Part shown: positions 53,305-62,801 of the stretch, one piece after another
How positions within the stretch are numbered: position 1 is the first letter of the stretch
Layout: every line of letters begins with the position of its first letter
From: Denitratimonas yunnanensis (SeqCode)
Lineage (GTDB): Bacteria > Pseudomonadota > Gammaproteobacteria > Xanthomonadales > Xanthomonadaceae
NCBI GenBank assembly: GCA_026410415.1
Contig: JAPMLR010000002.1
Span: 186,001 to 250,000, forward strand
Length of the DNA stretch: 64,000 nt
Direction of reading: 5' to 3'
Program-made: the position numbers and the translations under genes
The notes under the pieces: generated by a model
The model's database searches: none
The model's input: the letters and a program-made list of their open reading frames with translations, nothing else
Told to the model about the DNA's origin: nothing

Positions 53305-55467
53305 ATGCCATCCAGGATTCCCCTGACCTTGGCGCTGTCCACGCTGCTGCTAGCAGCCTGTGGCGGCTCCAGCAACAGTGACCGCGCCGTTCCCACGGCT
53401 CCCTCGAACAACAGTGACGGCTCGCCCGTGACCGGTGTTCTGACCGCGTGTTTCGACCCCGCGAATGCAAACGGCGTGGGGCATCCCTGCCGTGGTGCGG
53501 TGCCGCTGCCAAACAACCTGCTTTTGTCAGGTACCAACGATCTCACCCTGAACCCGCCGGTGGCCAACCCGAACAACTTCGGTGATCCGACGGTTGCGAT
53601 CGGCACGCTCGACGGCTGGAGCACGGTGGGGCCGATGTCCACCAGCTTCAATGCCAGCCCCAACCCGAGTTCGATCGTCCCCGGACAGACCGTGCGCGTC
53701 TTCGAGGTGCCGCTGACCGGCCCGGGCGGTGGTACCACGGGCATCGTGCGTGAATTGGCGGGAGGCACGGAGTTCGTCACCGCGATGGCACCCAGTGACG
53801 CGAGTGGCCGCACATTGGCGATCATTCCGACCCAGCCGCTGCAACAGCTCACCTCTTATCTGGTGGTGCTGACCGATGGCATCCGCGATTCGCGCGGCAA
53901 CAACGCCACGCCGGATCAGGTTTACAACTTCACCAAGCGCAGCGCACCGTTGTGCGCCAACGGCCAGAGCACCGATCCGCTGTTGCCAACGGCCACCGCC
54001 TGCGCGCTGGAGCCGCTGCGTCAGCTGACCAACTCCCACCTTGCCGTGGCTGGTGCAGCCGGCATCGCACGCGACCGCGTCGTGTCGAGCTGGGTGTTCA
54101 CCACCCAGAGCATCACCCCGGTCATGCAGGCCGTTCGTTCGATCACCGAGCCGGGCGCTGCACAGATCGTCCCGACGGGCATGACCATCGCACATGTCGT
54201 CGAAGGGATGCCGCCGATCGCCGACGTGCACATCGGCACGCTGCAGGTGCCGTACTACCTCAGCGCACCGAGCGCAGCGAACCCGACGGCGCCGCTGAAC
54301 CAGTTCTGGCGTGCCGCCCCGGGCGCGTACGTGCCGCCGTTCAATCAGGCAGGTTTGAGCCCCGCATCGACCAACATCACCTTCGCCAATCCGTTCCCGG
54401 TCAAGACCGCCGATGTGAACATTCCGGTGCTGGCGATCATCCCTAACGCGGCGTCCGGTCGCACCAAGCCTGCCACCGGCTGGCCCGTGGTCATCTTCCA
54501 GCACGGCATCACCGGCAACCGCACGCATGCCTTCGCGGTGTCCGCCACCTTGGCGTCGCAGGGCTTTGCGGTGATCGCGATCGACCTGCCGCTGCACGGT
54601 CTGCCGCCGGAAAGCCCGCTGGCGATCGGCAATACGCCGTTCGGCGCGATCGCATCCGAGCGTACGTTCAACGCGGACTACGTCAACAACGAAACCGGCG
54701 CGCCGGGCCAGGATGGCATCCCCGACGATTCAGGCACGCATTTCATCAATCTGGGCTCGCTGCTGACCTCGCGCGACAACCTGCGTCAGGCCGTGGCCGA
54801 CCTGTTCGTGTTGACTGCGACGATTCCGTGGATGGACCTCGATGGCAATGGCACGGGCGACTTCGACTCGTCGAACGTGCAGTTCGTGGGCCTGTCGCTG
54901 GGCGCCATCGTCGGAACCTCGTTCCTGGCACTGGAGCCGACCGTCAACGTGGGAATGCTCTCGGCGCCAGGCGGTGGCATCGCTCGACTGCTGCACGGTT
55001 CGGCCACGTTTGGTCCGCGCATCCAGGCGGGTCTGCGTGCGTCGGGCGTCGAGCCCGGCACGCCGACGTATGACAGCTTCATGGGGGCGGCGCAGCAGGT
55101 GATCGATTCGATCGATCCGATCAACTACGGTTTCGTCACCGCGCAGAACGCGATCCTGCTGCACGAAGTCGTGGGCGGTGACGGCAGTCCGGCGGATCAG
55201 GTGGTGCCCAACAGCGTTGCCGGCGCACCGCTTTCCGGCACCGAACCGCTGATCCGCGCCATGGGGCTGAGTGCAATCACCCAGACCACCCAGGCCGCCA
55301 ACGGCATCCGTGGCGTGACCCGTTTCACCTCGGGCGAGCATGCGTCGCTGATCCGTCCGACGGCACCGGCCGTGACGGCTGAAATGCAGGGCCAGATGGC
55401 GAGCCTGCTGTTGTCCTCCGGTACCGCGGTCCTGGTGCAGGATCCGTCCGTCATCCGCGCGCAGTAA
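53305..55467 (+). CDS. VolA/Pla-1-type surface lipase lipoprotein
   Basis: 720 residues. Lipoprotein signal with lipobox LLAAC (Cys about 17). An N-terminal beta domain (about 25-250) holds PCRGAVPLPNNLLLSG and LDGWSTVGPMSTSF, typical of the Pla-1/cef extracellular lipase family. The alpha/beta hydrolase domain contains PVVIFQHGITGNRTHAFAVS (oxyanion region), the nucleophile Ser531 in GLSLGAIVG, and C-terminal Asp/His candidates in GGDGSPADQVVPN and GEHASL. VolA of Vibrio is a surface lysophospholipase that supplies fatty acids. GAAGGA eight bases upstream supports ATG 53305. It heads a probable operon with the DUF1302 and DUF1329 genes. Confidence 0.88.
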   Translation: MPSRIPLTLALSTLLLAACGGSSNSDRAVPTAPSNNSDGSPVTGVLTACFDPANANGVGHPCRGAVPLPNNLLLSGTNDLTLNPPVANPNNFGDPTVAIGTLDGWSTVGPMSTSFNASPNPSSIVPGQTVRVFEVPLTGPGGGTTGIVRELAGGTEFVTAMAPSDASGRTLAIIPTQPLQQLTSYLVVLTDGIRDSRGNNATPDQVYNFTKRSAPLCANGQSTDPLLPTATACALEPLRQLTNSHLAVAGAAGIARDRVVSSWVFTTQSITPVMQAVRSITEPGAAQIVPTGMTIAHVVEGMPPIADVHIGTLQVPYYLSAPSAANPTAPLNQFWRAAPGAYVPPFNQAGLSPASTNITFANPFPVKTADVNIPVLAIIPNAASGRTKPATGWPVVIFQHGITGNRTHAFAVSATLASQGFAVIAIDLPLHGLPPESPLAIGNTPFGAIASERTFNADYVNNETGAPGQDGIPDDSGTHFINLGSLLTSRDNLRQAVADLFVLTATIPWMDLDGNGTGDFDSSNVQFVGLSLGAIVGTSFLALEPTVNVGMLSAPGGGIARLLHGSATFGPRIQAGLRASGVEPGTPTYDSFMGAAQQVIDSIDPINYGFVTAQNAILLHEVVGGDGSPADQVVPNSVAGAPLSGTEPLIRAMGLSAITQTTQAANGIRGVTRFTSGEHASLIRPTAPAVTAEMQGQMASLLLSSGTAVLVQDPSVIRAQ

Positions 55468-55482
55468 TTGAGGAAACACACC

Positions 55483-57393
55483 ATGATTACGAAAAAGAAC
55501 TCCTCCCGCGTGGCGCGCGCGCCGCTGGCGCTGGCCGTCGCCGGAATCATCGCCGCGATGTCGGGCCCTGTTGCGGCATTCGACTTTTCCCGCGGCGAGC
55601 TGTCCGGTTCGCTCGACACCACGGTCTCCTTCGGCGCCTCCTGGCGTGCGCAGGAGCGGGCCGACGATCTTCTCGCGAAGGCGCATTTCGACCCGACCAT
55701 CGTCGCCCAGATCGCGGCATTGACCAACGCCGGGCGCTACATGGACGCGCAACAGTTGCAGCTCGCCGCACGTGGCCGGTTCTCGGCCAACCGCGACGAT
55801 GGCAACCTGAAGTACGACAAGGGCGATTTGATTTCCAATGCGTTCAAGATCACCTCCGAGTTGTCGCTGAATTACCGCAATTCCGGCGCGTTCGCCCGTG
55901 CCACGTACTTCCACGATTTCGAGAACGTGGATCGTGACGACCTCACCAGCGAAGCCAAGGATCTGATCGGCGAGCGCTTCCGTATGCTCGATGCGTTCGT
56001 GTTCCACAACTTCAGCTACGGCGAAACCGGTCAGGGCACCGTCCGGCTGGGGCGACAGGTGGTCAGTTGGGGCGAGAGCACCTTCATCACCAACGGCATC
56101 AATGTCGTCAATCCGTTCGACCTGTCCGCATTGCGCGTGGCCGGAGCCGAGCTGAAAGAGGCCTTCCTGCCGGTGGATTCGCTCTGGGCCTCCTTCTCCC
56201 TCACCGAGAACCTGTCATTCGAAGCCCTGTACCTGTTCGAGTTCGAGGAGGTCGAAATCGACGCCTCCGGAACATACTTCTCCGCCAACGATTTTGCCTC
56301 GCCTGGCGGCAGCTACGTGATGCTGAACTTCGGTACGGTGCCGCAGCCCGTGAACAATCCCACGCTGTTCAACTCCGTGTGTTTCGGTGGTGGGCAGAGT
56401 GATACCGGGTTGCCGCCGGCGCTGGTGGCGGCTGGCTGCTCGGCCGCCTTCCCCCGCGGCCCCAATCGCAATGCCCGTGATAGTGGCCAGTATGGTGCCG
56501 CGCTGCGCTACTACGCCGACTTCTGGAACGGCATCGAGTTCGGCCTCTACTACCTCAAGTACCACAGCCGACTGCCGCTGCTGTCAGGTATTGCAGTGAC
56601 CAGCACCTCGCCGACCTCCGGCCGGTACTTCCTGGAATACCCGGAAGACATCGAACTTTTCGGCCTGTCGTGGAGCACCGCGCTGCCTGGCGGCATCGCC
56701 TTCCAGGGCGAAGTGAGCTATCGCCCCGACATGCCGCTGCAGTTCGATGACGTGGAACTGCTGTTCGCTGGCTTGTCTCCCCTCAACTCGGTTCTGCCCC
56801 AGCCTGGCCTGCAATTCCGCAGCCAACTGGGCAACTACGGTCCGGGCGAGTACATTCGCGGTTGGGAGAAGCACGAGGTCAGCCAGATCCAGTCCACCTT
56901 TACCAAGGCGATCGGCCCGGGCAACATTCTCGGTGCCGACCAGATCGCACTCGTCGCGGAAATCGGTGCGACCAAGGTATGGGATTTGCCGGATCCGTCG
57001 CAGCTCCGCTATGAAGGCGAAGGAACCGATACCGGTGGCGGCTATGCGATCGATTCCGGATATCTGCGCAATCCTGTGACAATCACGGGTGGGTTCCCGA
57101 CATCGTTCAGTTGGGGCTATCGTGTGGCGGCCCGTGCCGATTATCCGGGTGTCTTCGGTTCGGCCTTCAACCTCTCGCCACGCGTTGCGTTCAACCATGA
57201 CGTCAATGGCACGACTCCGGGTCCGGGTGGCAATTTCTTGGAGGGCCGCAAGTCCGGGACCGTCGGTGTGGAAGCGTCCTACATGAACCGCTGGTCCTTC
57301 GACCTGAGCTACACCGTCTTCACCGGCGGCAAGCCCTACAATCAGATCCACGACCGCGATTTCTATTCGCTCGTGGCCAAGTACTCGTTCTGA
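55483..57393 (+). CDS. DUF1302 outer-membrane protein
   Basis: 636 residues with a signal peptide (ends near GPVAAF, about residue 31). The mature protein is rich in alternating beta strands (GELSGSLDTTVSFGASWRAQ, ARATYFHDF, GTVRLGRQVVSWGESTF, WGYRVAARADYPG) and ends in an aromatic residue (KYSF), as barrel proteins do. It is probably a transport channel for hydrophobic molecules. It starts 15 bases after the lipase stop with GAGGAAA upstream, and is followed by a DUF1329 gene 23 bases on. This pair is conserved together in several proteobacteria. Confidence 0.85.
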   Translation: MITKKNSSRVARAPLALAVAGIIAAMSGPVAAFDFSRGELSGSLDTTVSFGASWRAQERADDLLAKAHFDPTIVAQIAALTNAGRYMDAQQLQLAARGRFSANRDDGNLKYDKGDLISNAFKITSELSLNYRNSGAFARATYFHDFENVDRDDLTSEAKDLIGERFRMLDAFVFHNFSYGETGQGTVRLGRQVVSWGESTFITNGINVVNPFDLSALRVAGAELKEAFLPVDSLWASFSLTENLSFEALYLFEFEEVEIDASGTYFSANDFASPGGSYVMLNFGTVPQPVNNPTLFNSVCFGGGQSDTGLPPALVAAGCSAAFPRGPNRNARDSGQYGAALRYYADFWNGIEFGLYYLKYHSRLPLLSGIAVTSTSPTSGRYFLEYPEDIELFGLSWSTALPGGIAFQGEVSYRPDMPLQFDDVELLFAGLSPLNSVLPQPGLQFRSQLGNYGPGEYIRGWEKHEVSQIQSTFTKAIGPGNILGADQIALVAEIGATKVWDLPDPSQLRYEGEGTDTGGGYAIDSGYLRNPVTITGGFPTSFSWGYRVAARADYPGVFGSAFNLSPRVAFNHDVNGTTPGPGGNFLEGRKSGTVGVEASYMNRWSFDLSYTVFTGGKPYNQIHDRDFYSLVAKYSF

Positions 57394-57416
57394 CCGCAAG
57401 TCCAGGGAGCGCACAC

Positions 57417-58781
57417 ATGACGATTTCTCGTATCCGTACCACCTTGGCTGTCTGTGTCGGCATGGCACTGGCCACCGGCTCGGCATTCGCGGCCGTGAGC
57501 GCCGATCAGGCCGGCCGCTTGGGCAAAGAGCTGACTCCGGTCGGCGCAACTGCGGCCGGAAACGCCGACGGCACGATTCCAGCTTGGGAAGGCGGCATCA
57601 CCAGCCCACCTTCCAGCTACAAGCCGGGCATGTTCCATCCCGATCCGTACGCATCGGATGCACCTCGACTTTCCATCACCCCGGCCAACTTCCGCGAGCA
57701 CGCCGACAAGCTGACCGAAGGCCAGAAGGCGATGTTCGCCAAGTATCCGACGTTCCGGATGGACATCTATCCGACGCGTCGTTCGGCCTCGTTCCCGCAG
57801 CGTACCTATGAGTACACGATCAAGAACGCGACGACGGCGAAACTGACCGACGATCAGGACGGCGTGGTTGACGCCGCAGAGGGCATCCCGTTCCCGATTC
57901 CCCAGAATGGTTCCGAAGTCATCTGGAACCACAAGATGAAGTACAAGGGAATCAGCGCCGCGCGCTGGACGAACTTGGCGCCGGTGACCGCTGGCGGGCA
58001 GTACAACCTGGTGAAGATCCGCGAGGAGTTCATGGGCCTGTACTACAAGCCCGGCAACACTATCGCCGACATCAACAACATGCTGCTGTACTTCTACCAG
58101 TCGGTGGAAGCGCCGGCACGTCTGGCAGGGCAAGTATTGCTGGTGCACGAAAGCCTCAACCAATCGGTGCAGCCGCGCAAGGCGTGGGTCTACAACCCCG
58201 GCCAGCGCCGCGTGCGCCTGGCGCCCAATGTGGCCTACGACAATCCCGGCACCGCTGCCGATGGCCTGCGCACCTCGGACATGACCGACATGTTCAACGG
58301 CTCGCACGACCGCTACGACTTCAAGCTGGTCGGCAAGCAGGAAATGTATGTCCCGTACAACTCCTACAAGGCGCACAGCGACAAGTCCAAGGTCTCGGAC
58401 ATGATCAAGCCCGGCCACATCGATCCGGACTACCTGCGCTATGAATTGCATCGCGTCTGGGTGGTCGAGGCCACGCTGAAGCCGGGCAAACGCCACATCA
58501 ATCCACGTCGTACCTTCTATGTGGACGAGGACAGCTGGCAGATCCTGGTCATGGACCACTACAACGCCCAAGGCGAGGTCTGGCGTTACTCCGAAGCGCC
58601 GTCGATCAACTTCTACGAAGTGCCGGTGTTCTGGACCACGATGGAAAATCACCACGACCTCCAGTCCGGTCGTTACCTCGCTACCGGTGTGGACAACCAG
58701 GACACGCCGCCGGATTACGGCTTCCAGTCCTCGCTCGAGAACTACACGCCACAGGCGCTACGCACCCGCGGCGTGCGCTGA
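57417..58781 (+). CDS. DUF1329 periplasmic protein
   Basis: 454 residues with a signal peptide (ends near SAFA, about residue 25). The family is typically found with DUF1302 and resembles LolB/LppX-like hydrophobic-ligand-binding folds, so a role in moving lipid through the periplasm is plausible (inference). Conserved-looking stretches are GGITSPPSSYKPGMFHPDPY, EVIWNHKMKYKG and YVPYNSYKAHSDKSKVSDMI. AGGGAG precedes the ATG. A strong terminator follows, so the lipase-DUF1302-DUF1329 genes form one transcription unit. Confidence 0.85.
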   Translation: MTISRIRTTLAVCVGMALATGSAFAAVSADQAGRLGKELTPVGATAAGNADGTIPAWEGGITSPPSSYKPGMFHPDPYASDAPRLSITPANFREHADKLTEGQKAMFAKYPTFRMDIYPTRRSASFPQRTYEYTIKNATTAKLTDDQDGVVDAAEGIPFPIPQNGSEVIWNHKMKYKGISAARWTNLAPVTAGGQYNLVKIREEFMGLYYKPGNTIADINNMLLYFYQSVEAPARLAGQVLLVHESLNQSVQPRKAWVYNPGQRRVRLAPNVAYDNPGTAADGLRTSDMTDMFNGSHDRYDFKLVGKQEMYVPYNSYKAHSDKSKVSDMIKPGHIDPDYLRYELHRVWVVEATLKPGKRHINPRRTFYVDEDSWQILVMDHYNAQGEVWRYSEAPSINFYEVPVFWTTMENHHDLQSGRYLATGVDNQDTPPDYGFQSSLENYTPQALRTRGVR

Positions 58782-58796
58782 TTCAAGGCAACAACA

Positions 58797-58836
58797 CCGT
58801 CAGCCGCGCCCCCAAAGCGCGGCTGACGGCTTTTTG
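58797..58836 (+). terminator. Rho-independent terminator after DUF1329
   Basis: A 13-bp perfect stem (58797-58809 with 58817-58829) and a tail CTTTTTG. It separates the lipase-DUF1302-DUF1329 unit from the Ycf48/RND unit. Confidence 0.88.
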
Positions 58837-58940
58837 AGAGCAGGCTTGGCATCTTCACGTCAAGGGCATTGCCCCGAACGCCGTTGGCGGGGCACCATGC
58901 CGCATCCGATCGCACAAGAACCATTCAGGGGAGCAACAGC

Positions 58941-60068
58941 ATGCAAACCTTCGGGTTGACACGATGCGCACTGGCAGTCGCGTTCGCCATGGCGGCGTGG
59001 CCCCTTGCCGCGCCGGCACAGGATGCCGCACAGCCTGGCACCGTGATGCACAGCGAAACCATGCCGTTGGCCGCGACACAGGCGCTGCTTCTGGACATTG
59101 CCGAGGCTGCGTCGCGTGCTGTGGCCGTGGGCGAACGCGGGCAGATCCTTGTCTCGGAAAGCCGCTCCGAGTGGCGCCAGGTATCCGGCGTGCCCACCCG
59201 TGCCACATTGACTGCCGTCAGCGCCGTTGGCGACCGGGTCTGGGCCGTGGGACACGACGGCACCATCGTGACCAGCCGCGACGGGGGCCTGACGTGGGCC
59301 ACGCAGCGCGTGGATGTGCTGGACACTTCGCCCGACGCCGCGTTCGATCCGCGCCAGGGCGTACCGCTGCTCGACATCCTGATGCTGGATGAGGATCACG
59401 GCTTTGCCGTGGGTGCCTATGCGCAGCTGCTCAGGACCGATGATGGTGGAGCCAGCTGGACCTTCGTGTCGGTGGTTGGCCCGGATGCCGGCGAGGAAAT
59501 CGGCCTCGACGAGGAGATCGACGAGCAGGATCCGGAGAACGACAGTTGGACGCTCTCCGACGACGATCTGCTGCTGGATGAGGAATCCGAACCCCATTTC
59601 AATGCCATAACCCGCACTGGAAGCGGTGCGCTGTTCATCGTGGGCGAGCGTGGCGCGGCCTACCGCTCGCGTGACGATGGCGTCACCTGGGAGCGGCTGC
59701 AACTGCCCTACGGTGGCTCCATGTTCGGAGTGATCGGCTACGAGAACGACCACGTAGTGGCCTTCGGCATGCGCGGCAATGCGTTCGAGAGCCATGACCT
59801 GGGCGATACCTGGGAGGTCATCGACACGGGCACCGAACTGAGCCTCATGAGCGGTGCGGCTTATGGCAATGGTGGGTTCGCGCTGGTGGGAGCCAATGGC
59901 GCCGTCGTCATCCGTGCGGACGCGACGGCCACGCCAACCGTACAGATCTATGCCAACGCCAGCCATGAAACCCCGGTACTGGCAGGCGTCCTGGTGCGGC
60001 CGAACCGCAGTCTGGTGGTATCCGGCGAAAAAGGCGTGGACAGCTACACGCCGCGCGCACGCAACTAA
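58941..60068 (+). CDS. Ycf48-like exported protein (BNR repeats)
   Basis: 375 residues, signal peptide to about residue 26. The mature protein is a beta-propeller with repeats such as VGERGQILVSESRSEWRQV, VGHDGTIVTSRDGGLTWATQ, VGERGAAYRSRDDGVTWERL and FGMRGNAFESHDLGDTWEVI, typical of the Ycf48/HCF136 assembly-factor family. An acidic insert (GLDEEIDEQDPENDS) sits around residue 190. In bacteria it is often next to an RND transporter, as here, and may assemble or gate it. GGGGAG seven bases upstream fixes the ATG. Confidence 0.85.
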   Translation: MQTFGLTRCALAVAFAMAAWPLAAPAQDAAQPGTVMHSETMPLAATQALLLDIAEAASRAVAVGERGQILVSESRSEWRQVSGVPTRATLTAVSAVGDRVWAVGHDGTIVTSRDGGLTWATQRVDVLDTSPDAAFDPRQGVPLLDILMLDEDHGFAVGAYAQLLRTDDGGASWTFVSVVGPDAGEEIGLDEEIDEQDPENDSWTLSDDDLLLDEESEPHFNAITRTGSGALFIVGERGAAYRSRDDGVTWERLQLPYGGSMFGVIGYENDHVVAFGMRGNAFESHDLGDTWEVIDTGTELSLMSGAAYGNGGFALVGANGAVVIRADATATPTVQIYANASHETPVLAGVLVRPNRSLVVSGEKGVDSYTPRARN

Positions 60069-60089
60069 GAGTTCAGGGAGAGACAGGAC

Positions 60090-62585
60090 ATGGCCGCTGG
60101 TACAAACGTCGAGGCAGGCCCGATCACCCGGGCCTTGGAAAAACTGATCTTCGGGGCAAGGCCGGTGGTGCTGGTGGTTTTTGCCATCATCACAGTCGTC
60201 GCGATTGCATTGGCGAGCCAGTTGCGGGTCGATGCCGGGTTCAAGAAGCAGATTCCGCTCGAACACGAATACATGCAGACCTTCCTCGATTACGAGGCGG
60301 ATTTCGGTGGTGCGAATCGCGTCTTGGTCGCGGTCATGGCGCGCGATGGCGACATGTTTTCGCCGGGCTTCTTCACGGCATTGGAGGGCATCACGTCCGA
60401 CGTGATGGCGATCGAGGCCACCGACAATGCCCGCGTGCGTTCGTTGTTCACCCCGAACGTGCGATTCGTCGAGGTCGTCGAGGACGGTTTTGCCGGCGGC
60501 AATGTCGTTCCCAACGAATTCAATGCCGAGCACGCGACGGCGGAGGATTTCGAGACGATCCGCAGCAATATCGTGAAGGCCGGCATCGTCGGGCGGCTGG
60601 TGGCCAAGGACTGGTCCGGCGCGATGATCTGGGCGGATCTGGTGCCGGAAACCGATTCCAACAAACTCGATTACCAGGACATCGCCAATCAGTTCGAGGC
60701 GCTGCGCGGCAAGTATCAGGAGCAAGGGTACGACGTCCACATCATCGGCTTCGCCAAGATGGTGGGAGACATCAGCGACGGCGCGCGTTCGGTCATCAAG
60801 TTCTTCGTGCTGACCATCGCCTTCACCTGGCTGTTGCTGTTCCTTTATTCCACATCGATGAAGCTCGCCAGCCTCACGGTGTTCGCGTCGCTGATCGCGG
60901 TCGTCTGGATGCTCGGCGCGTTGCGCCTGATGGGCTTCGGCATCGATCCCATGAACATGCTGACGCCGTTCCTGATCTTCGCCATTGCGGTCAGCCACGG
61001 CGAGCAGATGATCAACCGGTTCCGTGGCGAGCTGTTCTTCGGCGGCCTGGAGGACGGCAATGTCGATGAATTGCGTGCGCGTCAGGGTGTGGATCCGCTG
61101 ACCGCGGCGCGCTGCGCATTCCGGATGCTTCTTGTGCCCGGCTCGGTGGCTTTGATCGCCGGTTGCATCGGTTTTGCAACGATCCTGATGATCCCGATCC
61201 GGATCATTTTCGAGCTGGCGATCACCGCCACGGTCGGCGTGGCGCTGACCATCCTCACCAATCTGGTGCTGCTGCCGGTGTTGCTGTCCTACACGCGCCT
61301 GCGCAACATGGACCGCAAGCGTGAATACCGGCTGCGCCAGCTCACCCGTTTCGACAAGGTATGGGCCGCACTTACCCGTCTGAGCAAGCCGCTTGCGGCG
61401 GCCATCGTCATCCTGATCGGCGCGACGACGTGGTGGTTTGCGGAGCAGCACGGCGACAAGGTCATGGTCGGCGATGCGCAAGAAGGCGTTGCCGAGTTGC
61501 GGCCGGACGCGCGCTACAACCAGGATGCCCGCGCCATCACCGACAAGTTCGCGCTGGGTGTGGACATCCTCAATGTGATCGCCGAGGGGCGGCCCGATGC
61601 TTGCACGTTGAGCTATCCGACGATGGAACTGGTCGACCGCTTCGCCTGGCATCTGGCCAACGTGCCCGGCGTGCAGCAGGTCATCACGCTGCCGATGGCG
61701 GCCAAGATCGTCAATGCCGGGTGGAACGACGGTGCGATCAAGTGGCGCGTCCTGCCGCGCGATTCCGATTCGCTGCGTCTTGCCACCCAGGGCTTCGAAA
61801 CCGATTCGGGCCTGCTCAACGCCGACTGCTCGGCCATGCCGATCACCGCGTTCCTGGCCGATCATCGCGCCGAAACCATCGATCGCGTCATCGGTGCGGT
61901 CAAGGCATTCCGCGAGGAAAACAATGCCTGGCACGAAGGCGTCAATCTGCGCGAGCAGCTGGCCGAACAGGCCGCTGCTGCGGACGCGAACGCTGAAGAT
62001 TTCCACAGCGATGCGGTGAACCTGCGTCTTGCCACCGGCAACATCGGTGTGATGGCCGCGACCAACGACACCGTGCGCGCGGTGGAGCATCGCATGCTGC
62101 TGCTCCTTTACGGTGCCGTTTTCCTGATGTGCCTGATCAGTTTCCGAAACCCGCTCGCCGCACTGTGCATCGTGTTGCCGCTGGTGCTGGTCACCGAGCT
62201 GGGTCACTCGTTGATGGTGGAATTGGGCATCGGCATGAAGGTCAACACGCTGACCGTGGTCGCGCTCGGCGTCGGCATCGGTGTGGACTACGCGATCTAC
62301 ATCTTTGCCCGCATGCGCGAATCGCTGCGCGCCGGCAAGTCGGTCTCCGAGTCCTACTTCATCGCGCTCAAGACCACCGGCATCGCGATCTTCTACACCG
62401 CATTGACGCTGGCCGTCGGCGTGGCGATGTGGATCTTCTCCGATCTCAAGTTCCAGGCCGACATGGGCGTGATGCTGACCTTCATGTTCGTGGTCAACAT
62501 GATCGCCGCGATCATTTTCCTGCCGGCCCTATGCCGCTGGCTGCTGCGCCCGCTCGAGAAGGACACGTTCAAGCCTCACATCTGA
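60090..62585 (+). CDS. RND/MMPL-type inner-membrane lipid transporter
   Basis: 831 residues with about twelve membrane helices in two blocks and large periplasmic domains (about 50-225 and 450-640). The RND permease fold with MMPL signature is visible in FLIFAIAVSHGEQMINRFRG (helix 4 region) and VVALGVGIGVDYAIYIFARM near the second half. Such transporters move lipids, hopanoids or sterols out of the inner membrane using the proton gradient. It starts 21 bases after the Ycf48 stop and so forms a second unit of the same locus. Homologues cluster with DUF1302/DUF1329; the substrate is not shown. Confidence 0.9.
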   Translation: MAAGTNVEAGPITRALEKLIFGARPVVLVVFAIITVVAIALASQLRVDAGFKKQIPLEHEYMQTFLDYEADFGGANRVLVAVMARDGDMFSPGFFTALEGITSDVMAIEATDNARVRSLFTPNVRFVEVVEDGFAGGNVVPNEFNAEHATAEDFETIRSNIVKAGIVGRLVAKDWSGAMIWADLVPETDSNKLDYQDIANQFEALRGKYQEQGYDVHIIGFAKMVGDISDGARSVIKFFVLTIAFTWLLLFLYSTSMKLASLTVFASLIAVVWMLGALRLMGFGIDPMNMLTPFLIFAIAVSHGEQMINRFRGELFFGGLEDGNVDELRARQGVDPLTAARCAFRMLLVPGSVALIAGCIGFATILMIPIRIIFELAITATVGVALTILTNLVLLPVLLSYTRLRNMDRKREYRLRQLTRFDKVWAALTRLSKPLAAAIVILIGATTWWFAEQHGDKVMVGDAQEGVAELRPDARYNQDARAITDKFALGVDILNVIAEGRPDACTLSYPTMELVDRFAWHLANVPGVQQVITLPMAAKIVNAGWNDGAIKWRVLPRDSDSLRLATQGFETDSGLLNADCSAMPITAFLADHRAETIDRVIGAVKAFREENNAWHEGVNLREQLAEQAAAADANAEDFHSDAVNLRLATGNIGVMAATNDTVRAVEHRMLLLLYGAVFLMCLISFRNPLAALCIVLPLVLVTELGHSLMVELGIGMKVNTLTVVALGVGIGVDYAIYIFARMRESLRAGKSVSESYFIALKTTGIAIFYTALTLAVGVAMWIFSDLKFQADMGVMLTFMFVVNMIAAIIFLPALCRWLLRPLEKDTFKPHI

Positions 62586-62801
62586 TCCGACAGGGCCGGA
62601 AACGGCCCCGTCACCCCCTGCTTTCCGCTCTCGATCCAGGTCTGGCCGCACCGCTCGTCGGGGCTCGCGCCGGAATGGCTGCAATTTGATCCACAGCAAG
62701 AACGCTGCGGATTTTGCGTGCCTATACTGAATCAAGCCTTGGCGAATGTCGCGACTGCGTCCGTCATGGTCCTGGATCAACGCAACGACGGGGAGAGGAC
62801 G

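Noticed and set aside
58860..62207. 1115-residue open frame on the minus strand
   Set aside because: It is antisense to the Ycf48-like and RND genes and shows no domain or start signal.
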